From the NCBI GenBank assembly GCA_027943335.1, contig BSBK01000524.1, positions 1,463,001 to 1,527,000 of the forward strand: 64,000 nt of DNA, read 5' to 3'. Position numbers and translations under genes: made by a program. Position 1 is the first letter of the stretch, and the number at the start of each line of letters is the position of its first letter. The DNA is from Chamaecyparis obtusa. Its lineage: Eukaryota > Streptophyta > Pinopsida > Cupressales > Cupressaceae. The notes beneath the pieces were generated by a model. It worked only from the letters and a program-made list of their open reading frames with translations. It made no database searches and was not told the origin of the DNA. Shown piece after piece: positions 34,608 through 47,256 of the stretch.

Positions 34608-34912
34608 TGACAAAACAAAAGTTCTCACTGCAGCAAAAAACCTTCAACACTTAACGAGAAAGGCATACCTCCCTCAACATAACTTTTAGCTATAATACTA
34701 AATATTGTAAAACAAGGAGAAGAAATATTGCAGTATAAACTTAAAAAAAATATTAATGAAAATCTGAAACTAAAGATTGACCTTCAACAAAGTGATTGTC
34801 GAATCAAAATAAGAACTAGAAAACCATTTCACATTAAACACTAGATTAACCTCGAGAAACCGTTTTTAGAAAAAAAAAAACTCTATTACAAAAAGAGAGG
34901 TAACTATATTAA
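34608..34912 (-). repeat. 5' LTR fragment of element F
   Basis: Shares about 180 bp (34720-34910) with 18138-18320 of the F 3' LTR. It is cut at 34912 by element D. The inner boundary near 34608 rests only on the changed primer site and is uncertain. Confidence 0.5.
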
Positions 34913-35758
34913 TGTAATCACCTAAAAATGGTCAAGATCAAATCAAGTGAGCAACTAAGGAAAAATCAAAGCATTAATTGCAATCAAGCCAAAATCTAAT
35001 AATAATTGAAAATCAAAAGCCAATTAAATCAATTAAATCAAATAAATCTAGATAAATCAATTAATTGTGCAATTAATCTAATTAATTGTATAGTTCAATC
35101 AAAAATCAACTTAACCCATTTAAGAGGTACACATGGCTAAACAAATCAATTCAATTCAATTAATTAATTCCTAAATTCCCTCACCCACCACATGGGAGGA
35201 AAATACCTCAACCAATAGGAATTAAGGATTGGGCTCACATGGATCAAGCTAAAATCGAATCTCAATCACTCATAAGGTGAGAGAATCTTGACCACTCATT
35301 TTGTCTCTTTGTCCCAAGCTTTGACAACAAACCATTTAAATTCTCCCTAAAGTTGAAACCATGGACTTAACTCAAACTCAACCATGATCAAATTGACTCC
35401 ACCCCCTATGCTTGCAAAAATCTATAAAAGAAAGACAAAAATTAGGAGAATAGATACACACATCTGAGAATTACATCAAACTTATTGAGAATTTTATCTA
35501 GAAAGGCATTTTAGCATAATTTGAGCATTGTTTTGAGTGAAATAGGCTTGAATTCATTATCATTTAGTTTCATTCTCATTTCAAGGTTGTCACTAATGGA
35601 AGCTTGTTGAGAGCTTAGCATTAGCATACTTAAATAAAGATCCATAGAGTGCTTATTGACTTTAATTGCATTAAATAGCTCACTAATTTTTGGTGATTTA
35701 GTTTATTTTCTTATTTATTGTCAAACTGACCCTATGAAGGTACTTTCATTAGTACACA
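34913..35758 (+). repeat. 5' LTR of element D
   Basis: 846 bp, TGTAATCACCTAAAAATGG...TTAGTACACA. The start resembles the B LTR (TGTATACACCTAAAAATGG). TATA-like CTATAAAAGA at about 35431-35440. Left flanking target bases would be ATTAA (34908-34912); no right copy found. Confidence 0.78.
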
Positions 35759-35761
35759 AAA

Positions 35762-35778
35762 TGGCACCCACCGTGGGG
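35762..35778 (+). other. Primer binding site of element D
   Basis: TGGCACCCACCGTGGGG, three bases after the LTR end, the same class as in element E. Confidence 0.8.
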
Positions 35779-37616
35779 CATTAGGCCTCATTTGTCTAAA
35801 TTTTAGAAAATTAGCTATAAATTTAGGATTCTCTACTTAACATCTCTATTTTACAGGTGAATATTCCTGACTCCAGAGCACATCTAAATATTCCTGCAAC
35901 ACTTTTGATGTTTTCTTTATGCGCATTTGATTGATAAAGAAGCACATTTAATTTATGTTTTAGCGCTTTTAATTTGTTCTGCAGTGCATTCAAGGTTTTA
36001 AATAGCACATTTAAGCATTTATGTTGCGGTTTTGACTATTTTTCAAATTTGATAAATTTGACAGTCAGAAATGTTTTCTTTGTGTTTTTATGATGGTAGG
36101 ACATAAAAAGGTAAAAAAACTGGAGACCAAAAATAACAGAGAGGATAAAGCCATCACGAAAAGGCTAAAAGAAGATAAAACGGTCCATATCAACAACTTT
36201 TCGGAGGACTCCAAGCAAGAAGGTAAGGATTATGAATGATATTTAAAAATAATTCAAACATATAAATCAAAATTTGTATCCTTAAATTGGAATTTAATGC
36301 CTTGATCATTTTTTGTTAAAATTGAAAAAAGAGGCTTAAAGTTTAATTTTTCTTGATTTTATTCACTTTTCTTGGTTGTGTTGGACTAACGATTTCGAAG
36401 GGGAGGCCAAGGAGTTGAAACAATCGCCACTAGGTGAGTGAAATGATGAAAAATTTAATAAAAAATGCCCCTAGCCTTTGCTAGCTTCGAGATAAGGTAA
36501 GCCTTCATCCTTTTATGAATTTTTGCTTAAATTGTGGCATTTTTACTTTGAATCTAGTAATTACAAGCCTATTATTGTTTGAGGAATTTGATAATAGGCC
36601 TATGCTCTTCACTTTTCAAGCGAATCAAAATACCAAACCTACCAAATTTCTTGATTAAAAGAAAGTCTAAGGAACAAACAAGCACTAAATTTAAAGCCTA
36701 TTGTTTGCGGAGGAGAGTAGAAATACTCAATTCCCATTAGATTAGAAGGCTTGGTTAATTGAACATTGTTAATTGTGCTTGGGAGTGAAAAATAGTAGGG
36801 ATATTCACTTCACCTTTTGGTGAATCAAACTCCTAAACCTATATTTTCACTTCAATTATTCACTTTCAAATGAATATGCTAGAACTTTAGTGGGCTCACC
36901 TCTCGAGAATTTGGCTTAACGAGGCCAGTGAGAGGGACAACCCAAATTGGGATACAATTTCCTTTTCCACAATAATCCAACCCATTATAAACTAAAACAC
37001 ATTCATCCTTAATGGGGCGAGTGACAAAAGGATATCAAGTATCGAAATTCCTCGAGTAGTCCTTCGGGATTGTGCAAAACTTTGATATACCAGTGGTGGG
37101 AAGCTCCTAATTGTTGTGGGATGAAACTTTGTATTTCTTTGAACAAAATCATTACTAGTACCTTTTTAACTTAGAAAGCCTACCTATCTAGAGCCATATT
37201 TACGAACCAATTTGACAAATAGGTAGATTGCTTCAAGTTACTTCTTGTGCAAAAACTCGTGATAACGTTTAATACATTTTAAACATTTTGTGTTTATAGG
37301 GTTAACAAGAAAAGTGTACTTGTGGTTGCTTTGTTTGAAGATATGTATAAAAAGTAAGAAACATCCATTGAAAACCATCTTACTTTTTTAAATATCTTCT
37401 TAAAATAACAATCAAGAAATAGGGGAAAATCAATTCGAATCAAACCTTTGTTGATGCCGATTTTTACATGATCACATAAATTGAAGATATCCTTACAAGA
37501 AGATGACACTTGCACAACACAAGAGGTTTCCGAATTTATGTTTCAAATTCCTTTTTATCAAAACCCAAGAATAAGAAAATAGTCTCCCTAACCTATTTGA
37601 GGAAAGAGCCAATTCA
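35779..37616 (+). other. Leader of element D
   Basis: About 1.8 kb of untranslated leader with no credible gene on either strand. Confidence 0.5.
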
Positions 37617-38258
37617 ATGGCTAGAAATAACATATTTTATGACTATGTTCATGGAGGAAATAATGAGGATCAAGGAGAAACTAACCAAGGAAACCAAGGG
37701 CCAAATGAAACAACCAAAGATAAATCCAATAGTGCTACCCAAGATCCTGAATTCCTTGAGATAATGAAAAACTTTTAGAAAGAAATAAGGAAATATACTT
37801 CCTTAATCTAGCCCAATCAGGTGTTAAACTTCCTCATGATTAAGACACCACAACACTAAAGAAAGATGATGAAGAGGAAAACCCATTAGGTGAAATGAAT
37901 AAAAAAACTTAAAATGTTTCAAGCACAAATCGATACCATGAAGAAAGCGGTCGAACCAAAACCCTTTTCCATTGAGGCTTTATGTCCCTTTCCATCTAGG
38001 AAAGACCACGTTGGGTAAATCAGACCCACAAGACCATCTAAGGGAATTTTGTTCTTTGAGTATATAATTCATGCATGATACCACCTATTCAATGAGGCTA
38101 TTTTCAAGAAGCCTAGGAGGCCAAGCCATGGAGTGGTTTTCCAAGTTACCACAAGGAATCAAAACTTTTGAAGAGCTAGCCTCTAAATTCGTGACTCACT
38201 ATTCTTATAACATAGAACATGAAATCACCATGCTTAACCTATGTGACATAAAAAAAAG
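37617..38258 (+). pseudogene. gag: gag of element D, N-terminal half
   Basis: Starts MARNNIFYDYVHGGNN at ATG 37617. Continues with PEFLEIMKNF and the capsid core SRSLGGQAMEWFSKLPQGIK (about 38098-38157), EELASKFVTHYSYNIEHE, up to the insertion of element H after LNLCDIK. Several frameshifts near 37770-38060. Aligns with gag of A throughout. Confidence 0.78.
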
Positions 38259-39420
38259 TGTTAGGAATGAATGCTAAATATTTGGCAGCCATTTTGTAGT
38301 AGTTTTTGTTGCATTCATGACTATGATTGTCATTGATGTCAACACAGTGATTTATTGAAGACTTACACAAAAGCAGACAGAGTTTGGATTAGCACACATG
38401 GGTTATTGCAGTTGGAGCTATGCGATGTTGAGGATATAATCTTTGATATGTTGTATTTCTATGGTTAAAAGCATAGACAATAATTCATTTATTCATGGAA
38501 GTTATGATCATTTTGGTGGAAGCAGTATTCAGGCAGTGTTCCTGAGTAGCGGTTTGTGGAAATCGGATGATATCTCCTAATCGGGATGGAATTTGGTTTT
38601 ACACAGTTAAAGGGAAGTTGAAGACACGTTGATAGTGATGTGGATGATAGCACAAAATTTGAGGTCACATGAGTGAATATTTATTGTATTTGGAAGCCGA
38701 TGGTTTTGTGTAATTTTGATCTAGCATGTGGAAACTTTTATGTTGTAATTGTATGCCGGCTCATTTGTAATTATTTGAGTGTGGTATAAAGGAAGGAATG
38801 TATTTCCTTGTAATTTAATTAAAGATGATTGTGTGTGATGATGTATGCATGAAGTGAAGAATATATCTAAGTATGAAAATGAATATGTGAAGGAAGACAT
38901 GTGAAGTACAGAGATCTGAAATTGAGATTTGATGTAAGAGTGAGTGCGGTTTGGCACAGTCAGAGAAGAGGTAACATATTATTCTTTTGAGTAATGAAAA
39001 GATTATTTGGATAGTGTGTTTAGTGATCTTACCTTGAAGTTGTTTGGGTAGTGGGTCCTTCTATCTTCCATAACTCTTAACAGGGTTAGAATCTTTTAAC
39101 AGGGATTTAAAATCTTCTAACAGGAATTCATATGTACTAAATGTATTTCATAAGACTCCTAACAAAGTCCATCCTTTCAAAAGGAATATTCATATTAGTG
39201 CATGTTTTGTGGGCATCATTCCCACCAGGGTTTACTTTTCGATCAAGAGGTTTCCTAGTCAACATATCTTGTGTCATTGTGTATGAATATCTTTCTATGG
39301 TTGGTAATTATATTGCTTATATGGTTTAATGCTATTGAAGAAGATAAAATTTATAATTATCTGATAATTGATTCACCCCCCCCCCCTCTTAATTATCTTG
39401 GTGGACTTTACTTTCTAACA
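38259..39420 (+). repeat. 5' LTR of element H
   Basis: 1162 bp, TGTTAGGAATGAATGC...CTTTCTAACA. Contains a run of 11 C at about 39376-39386, close to the end, kept at the same length in the other LTR. Confidence 0.92.
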
Positions 39421-39422
39421 AT

Positions 39423-39435
39423 TGGTATCAGAACG
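39423..39435 (+). other. Primer binding site of element H
   Basis: TGGTATCAGAACG, two bases after the LTR: initiator-Met class with changes at the end. Confidence 0.85.
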
Positions 39436-39476
39436 GTAGGTCCTTGAAAAATAAGTTTAACAGCTTAAGGAGATCC

Positions 39477-40905
39477 ATGGAAAATTTTAGGAAAGAAAGC
39501 CCTAAGTTTGATGGAGTAAATTTTGACAGCTAGAAAGAAAAGATGAAGACACACCTACTGTGTTTAGGACTAGGTTATTGGTTGATTACAAAGAATGATA
39601 AGACTATCATTGAAGAGGACAATCTTGAAACATGTACTACTGATGAGAGAAATCTATTAATGTGTAACATACTTGCAAGAGAAGCACTTTTGACAGCATT
39701 TCCAGAGAATGAGTACAATCAGGTAAAATGTTTGAAAAAATCTCATGAAATTTGTAAATATTTACACTCTACTTTTGAAGGTGATGAACATGCAAAAAGA
39801 GTTAGATTACATAATTGTATATATGCATTTGAAGATATAAGAATGTTGGAAGATGAATCTATTAGAAGCTATATTGGTAGAATGTCAGAAATTATTATAG
39901 GTATAAAATCTTATGGAGGAACAAAGATAGAGAATGAAGTGATATGGAAAATTCTGAGGACATTGAATCCTGTATTTAAGTAGACAACATAGATGATTGA
40001 ACAAGTTATACCTTGTACTACAAAATTTACAAGGGATACTCTTCTTGGAAGATTGGAAGTAGCAGAAATGAACCTGAGATTATTAGGAGACTTACCTAGA
40101 ATGGAGACAACATTTAGTGCTCTTAGTGTTCGCCCTACTTTGTCAAGAAGCATCAGTGTGATTGGAGATTATGCTGGCAGCAATAGATCTAGAAATGAAG
40201 AAGACAAGAAGATTGAAGAAGGTATTGCCTTGCTTGTGAAAAGAGAACTAGACGGTAAGAAAATATTTAAATGTTGGACTTGTCAAGAATATGGTCATTT
40301 TGCATCTAAGTGTCCTAAGAGAGTTAAAAAGTATAGAAACAATTTCAAACCTAAAAGATCTAAGGAATGTTATTATTCTAATGATGAAGATCTTGAAGCT
40401 AGTATAGAAAGAACTTTAAGTGAAAGTGATACTGAGAATAATGATGACATAGGATTTGTAGCAATTAAAGAAGAAAATCCAGAAACTGATGTTAAGGAAG
40501 AAAAAGCCTTAGTTGCTCAAGTTGAAAAGAAAGCTAATTGGATTATAAACAGTGGTTGTTCACATAATATGATTGGAGACATGAAAAAGTTCATAAAGTT
40601 TAATGAATATGATGGAGGAGTTGTTAGAGTTGGAAACAATGCACCTTGTTTGATTAAAGGTATATGATCTATTACTCTTGATGGAAAGACTAATACTGAT
40701 GATGTTTATTTTGTGGATGGATTGAAACATAATCTTTTGAGTGTTGGATAGTTAGTTGATAAGGGATATCAAGTTTGGTTTATTGAGAAAACTTGTGTGA
40801 TAAAGGATAAAGATGGAAATCTGATTGGAACTGGATCTAGAACCAAAGTTAATGTATTTGAGTTGAATCCTACTCAGATGACATGTTTGATTACTAATAT
40901 TGATG
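39477..40905 (+). pseudogene. gag: gag and protease of element H
   Basis: ATG at 39477 (MENFRKESPKFDGVNF). Gag with KEKMKTHLLCLGLGYW and EIIIGIKSYGG; zinc knuckle CWTCQEYGHFASKC complete; acidic linker; then the protease active-site segment WIINSGCSHNM with Asn (40548-40550) in place of the catalytic Asp. Protease C-terminus DGLKHNLLSVG follows. Stops: TAG 39531-39533, TAG near 39981, TGA after 40667, TAG near 40750. Chromovirus I is inserted at 40905. Confidence 0.85.
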
Positions 40906-41760
40906 TGATGTAGGAGCATCTTGGGTGTAAGAGAAATCTTGCATCACCCAAAAATATTTTTGCTTTTGTATTCAATAAGGGCTATCTTGTGTAGAGCTGC
41001 TATTTATGGAAACTTGCTATTTTTTTAGTAAGTTGGTCTTACGATCTCGAAATGTTTTGATTTTACATGTGGAGGTTCATCTCAATCATATCAGCCTACC
41101 ATCAAAGTTTCATGGTTAGATCAGGTCTAGTTTTGAAGATATTAAAGATTTTCGGTATTGGCAGCAGGGTATAGAAACTTTGAACTCAGTTTTGAAGGCT
41201 TTAGAGGCCCCGAATGAGGTCAAAAATTTGGGTGACAAGCGCTTGCACAAGTCAAGCCTGTAGAGTGCTTCATGACATTTCTGAAATGGGGTTATAATAG
41301 TCAATCGGGTCAACTGGTGATGATTTATTGTCTCCGGAAGTCGGGCCACCTGAAATGGCAGAAAATAATTTTCCTTCAAAATTTCTGTTCGGGTTTCAAA
41401 AGTTATTTTGAGCCAACTTTGATGTAATAAATTGAAAAATAAAATAATTCTAAGTTTGGTCGGCCCTTAGGGCTAAATTTCTGGAACTTTCTCGAGCGGT
41501 GGAAAATTCCTATATAAAGAAGGCCCGTAGTGTTGTCTAGGGTAGTTCTGGGTAGTAGATCTGGGTATTGATTCGAGGCTTTGTCCTAAAAAATATTGTA
41601 AGGGAATGCCCATGTGGCTTTGCATATTGTAATTCTGAAAGTTTGTAATTTCACATTTGTGGAGATAATAAGAAGCCAATTTTCTATTCTTGCATATTGT
41701 TGTTGTTGTTTCTCTGTTTCTGTTATGTGTTTGCATTATTAAGGGGAGCACCCTTCATCA
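40906..41760 (+). repeat. 5' LTR of element I
   Basis: 855 bp, starts TGATGTAGGAGCATC, ends CACCCTTCATCA; the terminal five bases are inverted repeats and equal the target duplication. TATA box CCTATATAAAGAAGG at about 41510-41525. Confidence 0.93.
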
Positions 41761-41762
41761 AG

Positions 41763-41773
41763 TGGTATCAGAG
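41763..41773 (+). other. Primer binding site of element I
   Basis: TGGTATCAGAG, two bases after the LTR; initiator-Met class. Confidence 0.88.
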
Positions 41774-41861
41774 TAGGAGTTCTTGAGTGTGTAAATAGAT
41801 CACCGATTGTGAGGTAGTTTGCACCAGGACGGTGGTTAGGGTTTCAGTGCGCATCACGAAA

Positions 41862-42957
41862 ATGCCTCCATGAAGGGAACGTGGCGAAAGAGCTGGTGTT
41901 GTAACACCTGAGGTTAGAGCACTCTAAAAACAAGTGTGAGCATTGCAAAAGGAGATTCACAGAGGAATGAATCTTAATGCCAGAGATGAAAGTGAGGATG
42001 AAGCCGAAGAAGAAAATCAAGAAGGAGAAGTCGAAGTTGTGAACTAGGAGGAAGAAAGGCTTTTTCAAGCCATTTCCAAGATCAAAAAAAGACCTAAGAT
42101 TGAGGTTCTTGCATTTTCAGGAAATCTTAACCCACAAGAGTTGATCAATTGGATCAATGAATGTGAAGAATATTTTGAGTATGAGGATATTGAGGATCCT
42201 GATAGGGTCAAATTCACGAAGGCCAGACTGAAAGGTCATGTGAAGATCTGGTGGCAAGAGATTCAATTGGAGCAAAATAGAAGAGGGAAAGATAAAATCA
42301 CAAGATGGGATCGGATGGTGGATAAATTGAAGTCATAGTTCATCCCTATTGATTATGAGCTTGACCTACTGAAGAAAATGCAAAGTTTGAAGCAAGCAGG
42401 ATGATCTGTTCAGGAGTATACAGAGGAGTTCTATCGAATCCTCATCAGAACAAGCCATGCAAAAGCTAATAAGGAGAAAGTTTCTCGTTACCTTAATGGG
42501 TTGAGGCCCAACATTCAGGAGGAGCTGAATCTGGTTCGAATGAATAGTATTGAAGAGGCATACCAGTTTGCCCTAAAAGTAGAGGAAAAGTTGAACAAGA
42601 AGTTTGAGAGCAGACAAAATGGAAGAGGTCGTGGTGGACAGTTATATGGAGGCTAAAATGAAGATCTAAAAAAGAAGGATGAGGCCAGTAGTAGTCAAAA
42701 TCAGAGAGGAAACAATTCCAATCATTTTCAAGATTAGAACAATAAAGATCAGAGAGGAAGAGGAAGATGACAAGGTTCAGGAAGAGGAGGCTTCTGTGGA
42801 ACATGTTTTCACTATGGAGAAGAAGGTCATAGGGAATTTGAATGTCCTTAATGCCAAGGAAGGACAGATAGGAGGAATGAAGGCCAGGCCAGAGTTGCAC
42901 ATGTAGATGAAGATGCCAGATCATCAAATTCAGAAGATGCTGAAAGAGGAGAAACAC
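41862..42957 (+). pseudogene. gag: gag of element I
   Basis: From ATG at 41862 (MPP then TGA). Acidic segment, then the Ty3 gag core: KIEVLAFSGNLNPQELINW-like text at about 42100-42160, WINECEEYFEYEDI, KARLKGHVKIWWQEI, YLNGLRPNIQEELN. The zinc knuckle reads CFHYGEEGHREFEC: Tyr stands at the second Cys, a single G-to-A step. Stops at several TAG, TGA and TAA codons. Confidence 0.85.
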
Positions 42958-43540
42958 TGATTAACAGAAGAGTCCTGCTGAGTGGTGAGAATGAACCTGA
43001 ACAAAGGAGGAGCCTGTTTTGCACTAGATGCAAGTGTGAGGGCAAATGCTATGATGTGATTATTGATAGTGGAAGTACTGACAATTTGGTGTCAAAAGAG
43101 ATGGTGGCAAAGTTGAAGCTCAAGAGATAAAAACACCCACATCCATATTGGATTGCCTGGGTGCAGGATGACCACAAGGTCGTGGTCAGTGAACAGTGCC
43201 TAGTAAAGTTCAAGATTGGTAGGTACCAAGATGAGGTACTATATGATATCATATCTATGGATGCATGTCATATGTTGTTGGGTAGACCATGACAGTTTGA
43301 CAGATGTGCTGTACACGATGGTCATGCAAATACCTATTCCCTAATAAAGGATGGAGTGCGACATAAGCTAAAGCCATTGAAGGAGACCGAAGAAAAGGTA
43401 TGTGGTAATGTAAGAATAACATTTGTTGATGGAAGAAAATTTTTAGATGGTATGAGGCATGAGCATGTGTGTTTTGTTTTAATTCCAAAAGCTGGTAAAG
43501 AAGAAGTAGAGGATGTACCTGTAGAGGTTGCAGATTTGTT
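42958..43540 (+). pseudogene. Protease of element I
   Basis: YDVIIDSGSTDNLVSKEMV (about 43050-43106) with the Asp-Ser-Gly active site intact, then CHMLLGRP at about 43265-43290 followed by TGA. Linker to RT up to about 43540. Confidence 0.82.
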
Positions 43541-44470
43541 GAATGAGTTTTAGGATATTGTATCTGATAATGTACCTGATGGATTACCACCGATAAGGAA
43601 GATTAGTCATCAGATGGATTTGATTCTAGGAGCTAGTTTTCCAAACAAGGTAGCACATAGAATGACACCAGCAGAAAGTGAAGAGTTGAATAGACAAGTA
43701 CATGAGTTATTGCAGAAGGGGTTGATTCGAGAGAGTCTGAGTCCTTGTGCTATACCAGTGGTATTAGCACCAAAGAAGAATGGAGAATGGAAGATGTGTA
43801 CAGATTCCAGAGCAATAAACAAGATCACAATCAAGTATAGGTTTCCATTGCCATGAATGGATGATATTATGGATTGTTTGAGTGGAGTTGTGTATTTCTC
43901 AAAGATAGATCTGAAGAGTGGATATCACCAGATTTAGATCAGAGAAGAAGATGAATGGAAGACTACCTTCAAGACAAAGGAAGGACTGTATGAGTGGTTA
44001 GTCATGCCTTTTGGGCTAACCAATGCACCAAACACTTTCATGCGGCTCATGAATGAGGTTCTGAAAGAATTTTTGGGTAAGTTTGTCATTGTCTACCTAG
44101 ATGATATTTTGATCTTTAGCAAGACATTGGAGGAACATATGATGCATATTCGTATGGTGTTTAAGAAGCTGAGAGATGAGAAATTGTTGATTAATTTGAA
44201 GAAGTGCAATTTTGTGAAGAAAGAGTTAGTGTATTTGGGATTTCTAGTTTCAACAGAAGGTTTAAAAATGGACCCAGAGAAGGTACAAGCTATCCTTGAA
44301 TGGCCTACTCCAAGGAGTGCTACCGAGTTAAGATCTTTTCATGGTCCATCTAGTTTTTATAGAAAGTTTATCAAAAATTTTAGTAGTATTTGTGGTCCCT
44401 TGACTAAAATAATGAGAGGGGATAGAAAAGAGTTTAAGTGGACTAATGAGGTAGAAAAGAGTTTTCAATT
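43541..44470 (+). pseudogene. Reverse transcriptase of element I
   Basis: [76 protein letters not shown], and [11 protein letters not shown] with YLDD at 44094-44105. Then [17 protein letters not shown] and [15 protein letters not shown]. Stops TAG 43552-43554, TGA 43855-43857 and TAG near 43936 replace sense codons; from 44004 it is open for 267 codons into RNase H. Confidence 0.92.
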
Positions 44471-44890
44471 GTTGAAACAAAAAGTTACAGAACAGCCTGT
44501 TTTAGCACTTCCATATTTTAATAAGGTGTTTCAAGTAGACTGTGATGCTAGCAGTACTACAATAGGAGCTATTATGAGCCAAGAAGGAAAACCTGTTGCT
44601 TATTTCAGTGAGAAGTTAAATGATGCCAAGAGAAAATATTCTATTTATGATCAGGAATTTTATGCTATAATTCAGGCATTGAAGAAGTGGAGACACTATC
44701 TGCTTCCTAAGGAGTTTGTTTTGTATACTGATCATCAAGCTTTGAAATATTTGAATAGTCAAGGAAAGTTGAATCAAAGGCATTTGAAATGGGTTGAGTT
44801 TTTGTAGAGTTATACATTTGTTTTGAAACACAAAAGTGGAAAGTCTAACAAGGTTGTAGATGCACTTAGCAGAAGGCAGCTATTGCTGAT
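44471..44890 (+). pseudogene. RNase H of element I
   Basis: [70 protein letters not shown], ending SNKVVDALSRR. One TAG at 44805-44807 and another at about 44898. Confidence 0.9.
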
Positions 44891-46190
44891 AGAGATGTAG
44901 ATTGAGGTGGTTGGGTTCAAGGAAATCAAAAATTTGTATCTAGAGGATCCTGATTTTAGTGAAGCTTGGAAAGCTTGTAAAGAACTTGTTACTCTAGACA
45001 GGATGAAATGGCTAGATTTTATCATTCAGGATGATATGCTATTCAGAGGGAGTCAGTTGTGCATTCCATGAAGTTCTATGAGGGAGAATCTCATTAAGGA
45101 GAAGCATAGCGGAGGATTGGCTAGGAATTTTGGTTGAGATAAAACCCTTTCTTTGGTTAGTGAAAATTATTATTGGCCACAGTTGCAGCAAGATGTCAAG
45201 AAATTTGTACAGAGTTGTAGACTATGTCAGATGGCGAAAGGAGTGAAGTAGAATACAGGGTTGTATCGGCCATTACCTGTACCAGAGAAGCCTTGGGAGG
45301 ATATCAGTATGGAATTTGTTCTTGGTTTACCAAGGAAATAGTGGGGACATGATTCAATTTTTGTGGTGGTTGATAGATTTTTGAAGATGGCACATATCAT
45401 TCCCTGCAAGAAGACTAATGATGCTGTTCATATAGCAGAATTATTTTTCAGAGAAGTAGTGAGACTACATGGTTTGCCAAAGACCATAGTTTCAGATAGA
45501 GACACTAAGTTCATTGGATATTTCTAGCGTACATTGTGGGAGAAGTTGAAGATAGATTTGAAGTTCAGTTCATCACATCATCCATAGACCAATGGACAGA
45601 CAGAGGTGGTGAATAGGAGTTTGGGAAATTTGCTGAGATGTTTGGTTGGAGATAAGCCAATAGGATGGGATTTGATTTTATCATAGGCAAAATTTGCATA
45701 CAATAATTCTATCAACAGGAGCACTGGTAAATCACCATTCCAAATTGTATATGGGAGTAGTCCCAAAAATGCATCAGAATTGAAAAAGATAAATAAAGAA
45801 GAAATAAGTAATGCTGAAGTGGAGGATTTTGCGGAACACTTGAAGAACATCCATGAGGAGGTGAGGAACCATATTACCAAGATGAATGCATAGTATAAGG
45901 CTAAAGTAGATGTGAAAAGGAGGCATACAGAATTTTAAGTTGGAGATGAAGTCATGGTTCATTTGCGGAAGGAGCGATTTCTGGTTGGTACATATAACAA
46001 GTTGAAAATGAAGAAGTTTGGGCCATGTAAGATACTGAAGAAGCATGATTCAGGAAATGCATATGAGGTAGAATTGCCTACTGAGCTGAATATTTCACCA
46101 GTGTTTAACATTTCAGATTTGATAGAGTATCATGAGAGAGGTGTTGAAGATGAGGTTACAGCAGCACAATGGAGTATTCCAACAACCAGT
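44891..46190 (+). pseudogene. Integrase of element I
   Basis: Zinc part HSGGLARNF-like and C-x2-C (SCRLCQMAKG, about 45212-45241), core [37 protein letters not shown], and NGQTEVVNRSL with the catalytic Glu present. C-terminal [11 protein letters not shown] and [17 protein letters not shown]. About ten TAG, two TGA and one TAA codon interrupt the frame, mostly at Gln or Trp positions. Confidence 0.88.
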
Positions 46191-46347
46191 TCAAATATTA
46201 AAGAGATTGAAAACATACTGGATAGTTGTGTTGGTAGAAGCATAAGGAACAAGACATATGAAGAGTATTTGGTCAAATAGAAAGGATGACCTATTGAAGA
46301 TTCATCATGGCTAACAAAGGAGGAGGTTAACTATCTTGGTTTTCCTT
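46191..46347 (+). pseudogene. Chromodomain of element I integrase
   Basis: [20 protein letters not shown], then YEEYLVK, TAG, KG and SSWLTKEEV: the chromodomain that steers chromovirus insertion to particular chromatin. The TAG at 46278-46280 stands at the conserved Trp of LVKWKG. Confidence 0.85.
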
Positions 46348-46396
46348 TGCCCACCTGAGTCGTGACGGGGTCACTTCTCAAATTACCCTAGGTGTC

Positions 46397-47251
46397 TGAT
46401 GCAGGAGCATCCTAGGTGTAAGATAAATCTTGCATCACCCAAAAATATTTCTATTTTTGTATTCAATAAGGGCTATCTTGTGCAGAGCTGCTATTTATGG
46501 AAACTTGCTATTTTTTTAGTAAGTTGGTCTTATGATCTCAGAATGTTCTGATTTTACATGTGGAGGTTCATCTCAGTCATATCAGCCTGCCAACAAAGTT
46601 TCATGGTTAGATCAGGTCTAGTTTTGAAGATATTGAAGATTTTTGGTATTGGCAGCAGGGTACAGAAACTTTGAACTCAGTTTTGAAGGCTTTAGAGGCC
46701 CCAGATGAGGTTGAAAATTTGGGTGATAGGTGCTTGTGTAGGTCAAACCTATAGAGGGCTTCGTGGAATTTTCAAAATGGGGTTATAATAGTCAATCAGG
46801 TCAACTGGTGATGACTTATGGTCTCCGAAAGTTGGGCTGCCTGAAATGGCAGAAAATAATTTTCCTTCAAAATTTCTATTCGGGTTTCAAAAGTTATTTT
46901 GAGCTGACTTTGATATAATAAATTGAAAAATAAAATAATTCTAAATTTGGTTGGCCCTTAGGGCTAAATTTTTGGAACCTTCTCGGGTAGTGGAAAATGC
47001 CTATATAAAGAAGGCCCGTAGTGTTTTCTAGGGCAGTTCTAGGTAGTAGATCTGGGTATTGATTCAAGGCTTTGTCCTACAGAATATTGTAAGGGAATGC
47101 CCATGTGGCTTTGCATATTGTAATTCTGAAAGTTTGTAATTCCACATTTGTGGAGATAATAAGAAGCCAATTTTCTGTTCTTGCATATTGTTGTTGTTGT
47201 TTCTCTGTTTCTATTATGTGTTTGCGTTATTAAGGGGAGCACCCTTCATCA
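46397..47251 (+). repeat. 3' LTR of element I
   Basis: 855 bp partner of 40906-41760. The sequence just before it (CAAATTACCCTAGGTGTC) is not purine-rich, so the polypurine tract is not recognisable. Confidence 0.93.
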
Positions 47252-47256
47252 TGATG

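Larger units (their letters stand above)
18100..34912 (-). mobile_element. Element F: old Copia element, broken by B, G and D
   Basis: Pieces of one minus-strand Copia element can be followed through later insertions. The 3' LTR is split by B (18100-18380 and 26531-27057), with a polypurine tract at 27058-27071 and RNase H at about 27072-27860. Element G sits at 29003-33602. A gag remnant (34580-33608) and part of the 5' LTR (about 34608-34912) lie beyond it, where D cuts in. The two LTR parts share about 180 bp (18138-18320 with 34720-34910). Protease, integrase and most of RT are missing. The rest of the 5' LTR was not found to the right of D. Confidence 0.62.
40906..47251 (+). mobile_element. 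Element I: Ty3 chromovirus
   Basis: 6346 bp inside pol of H. LTRs 40906-41760 and 46397-47251, both 855 bp, with about 67 differences by eye, mostly transitions. Target duplication TGATG at 40901-40905 and 47252-47256. Order gag, protease, RT, RNase H, integrase, chromodomain, which defines a chromovirus. RT keeps its catalytic YLDD. Many TAG stops and some TGA stops break pol. Confidence 0.93.

Noticed and set aside
39371..39390. C-run near the LTR ends of H as a sequencing or assembly artefact
   Set aside because: Both LTRs carry 11 C at the same place, so it is part of the element.
42493..43590. Long minus-strand frames opposite the gag and protease of I
   Set aside because: They are antisense shadows of a clear gag-pol on the plus strand.
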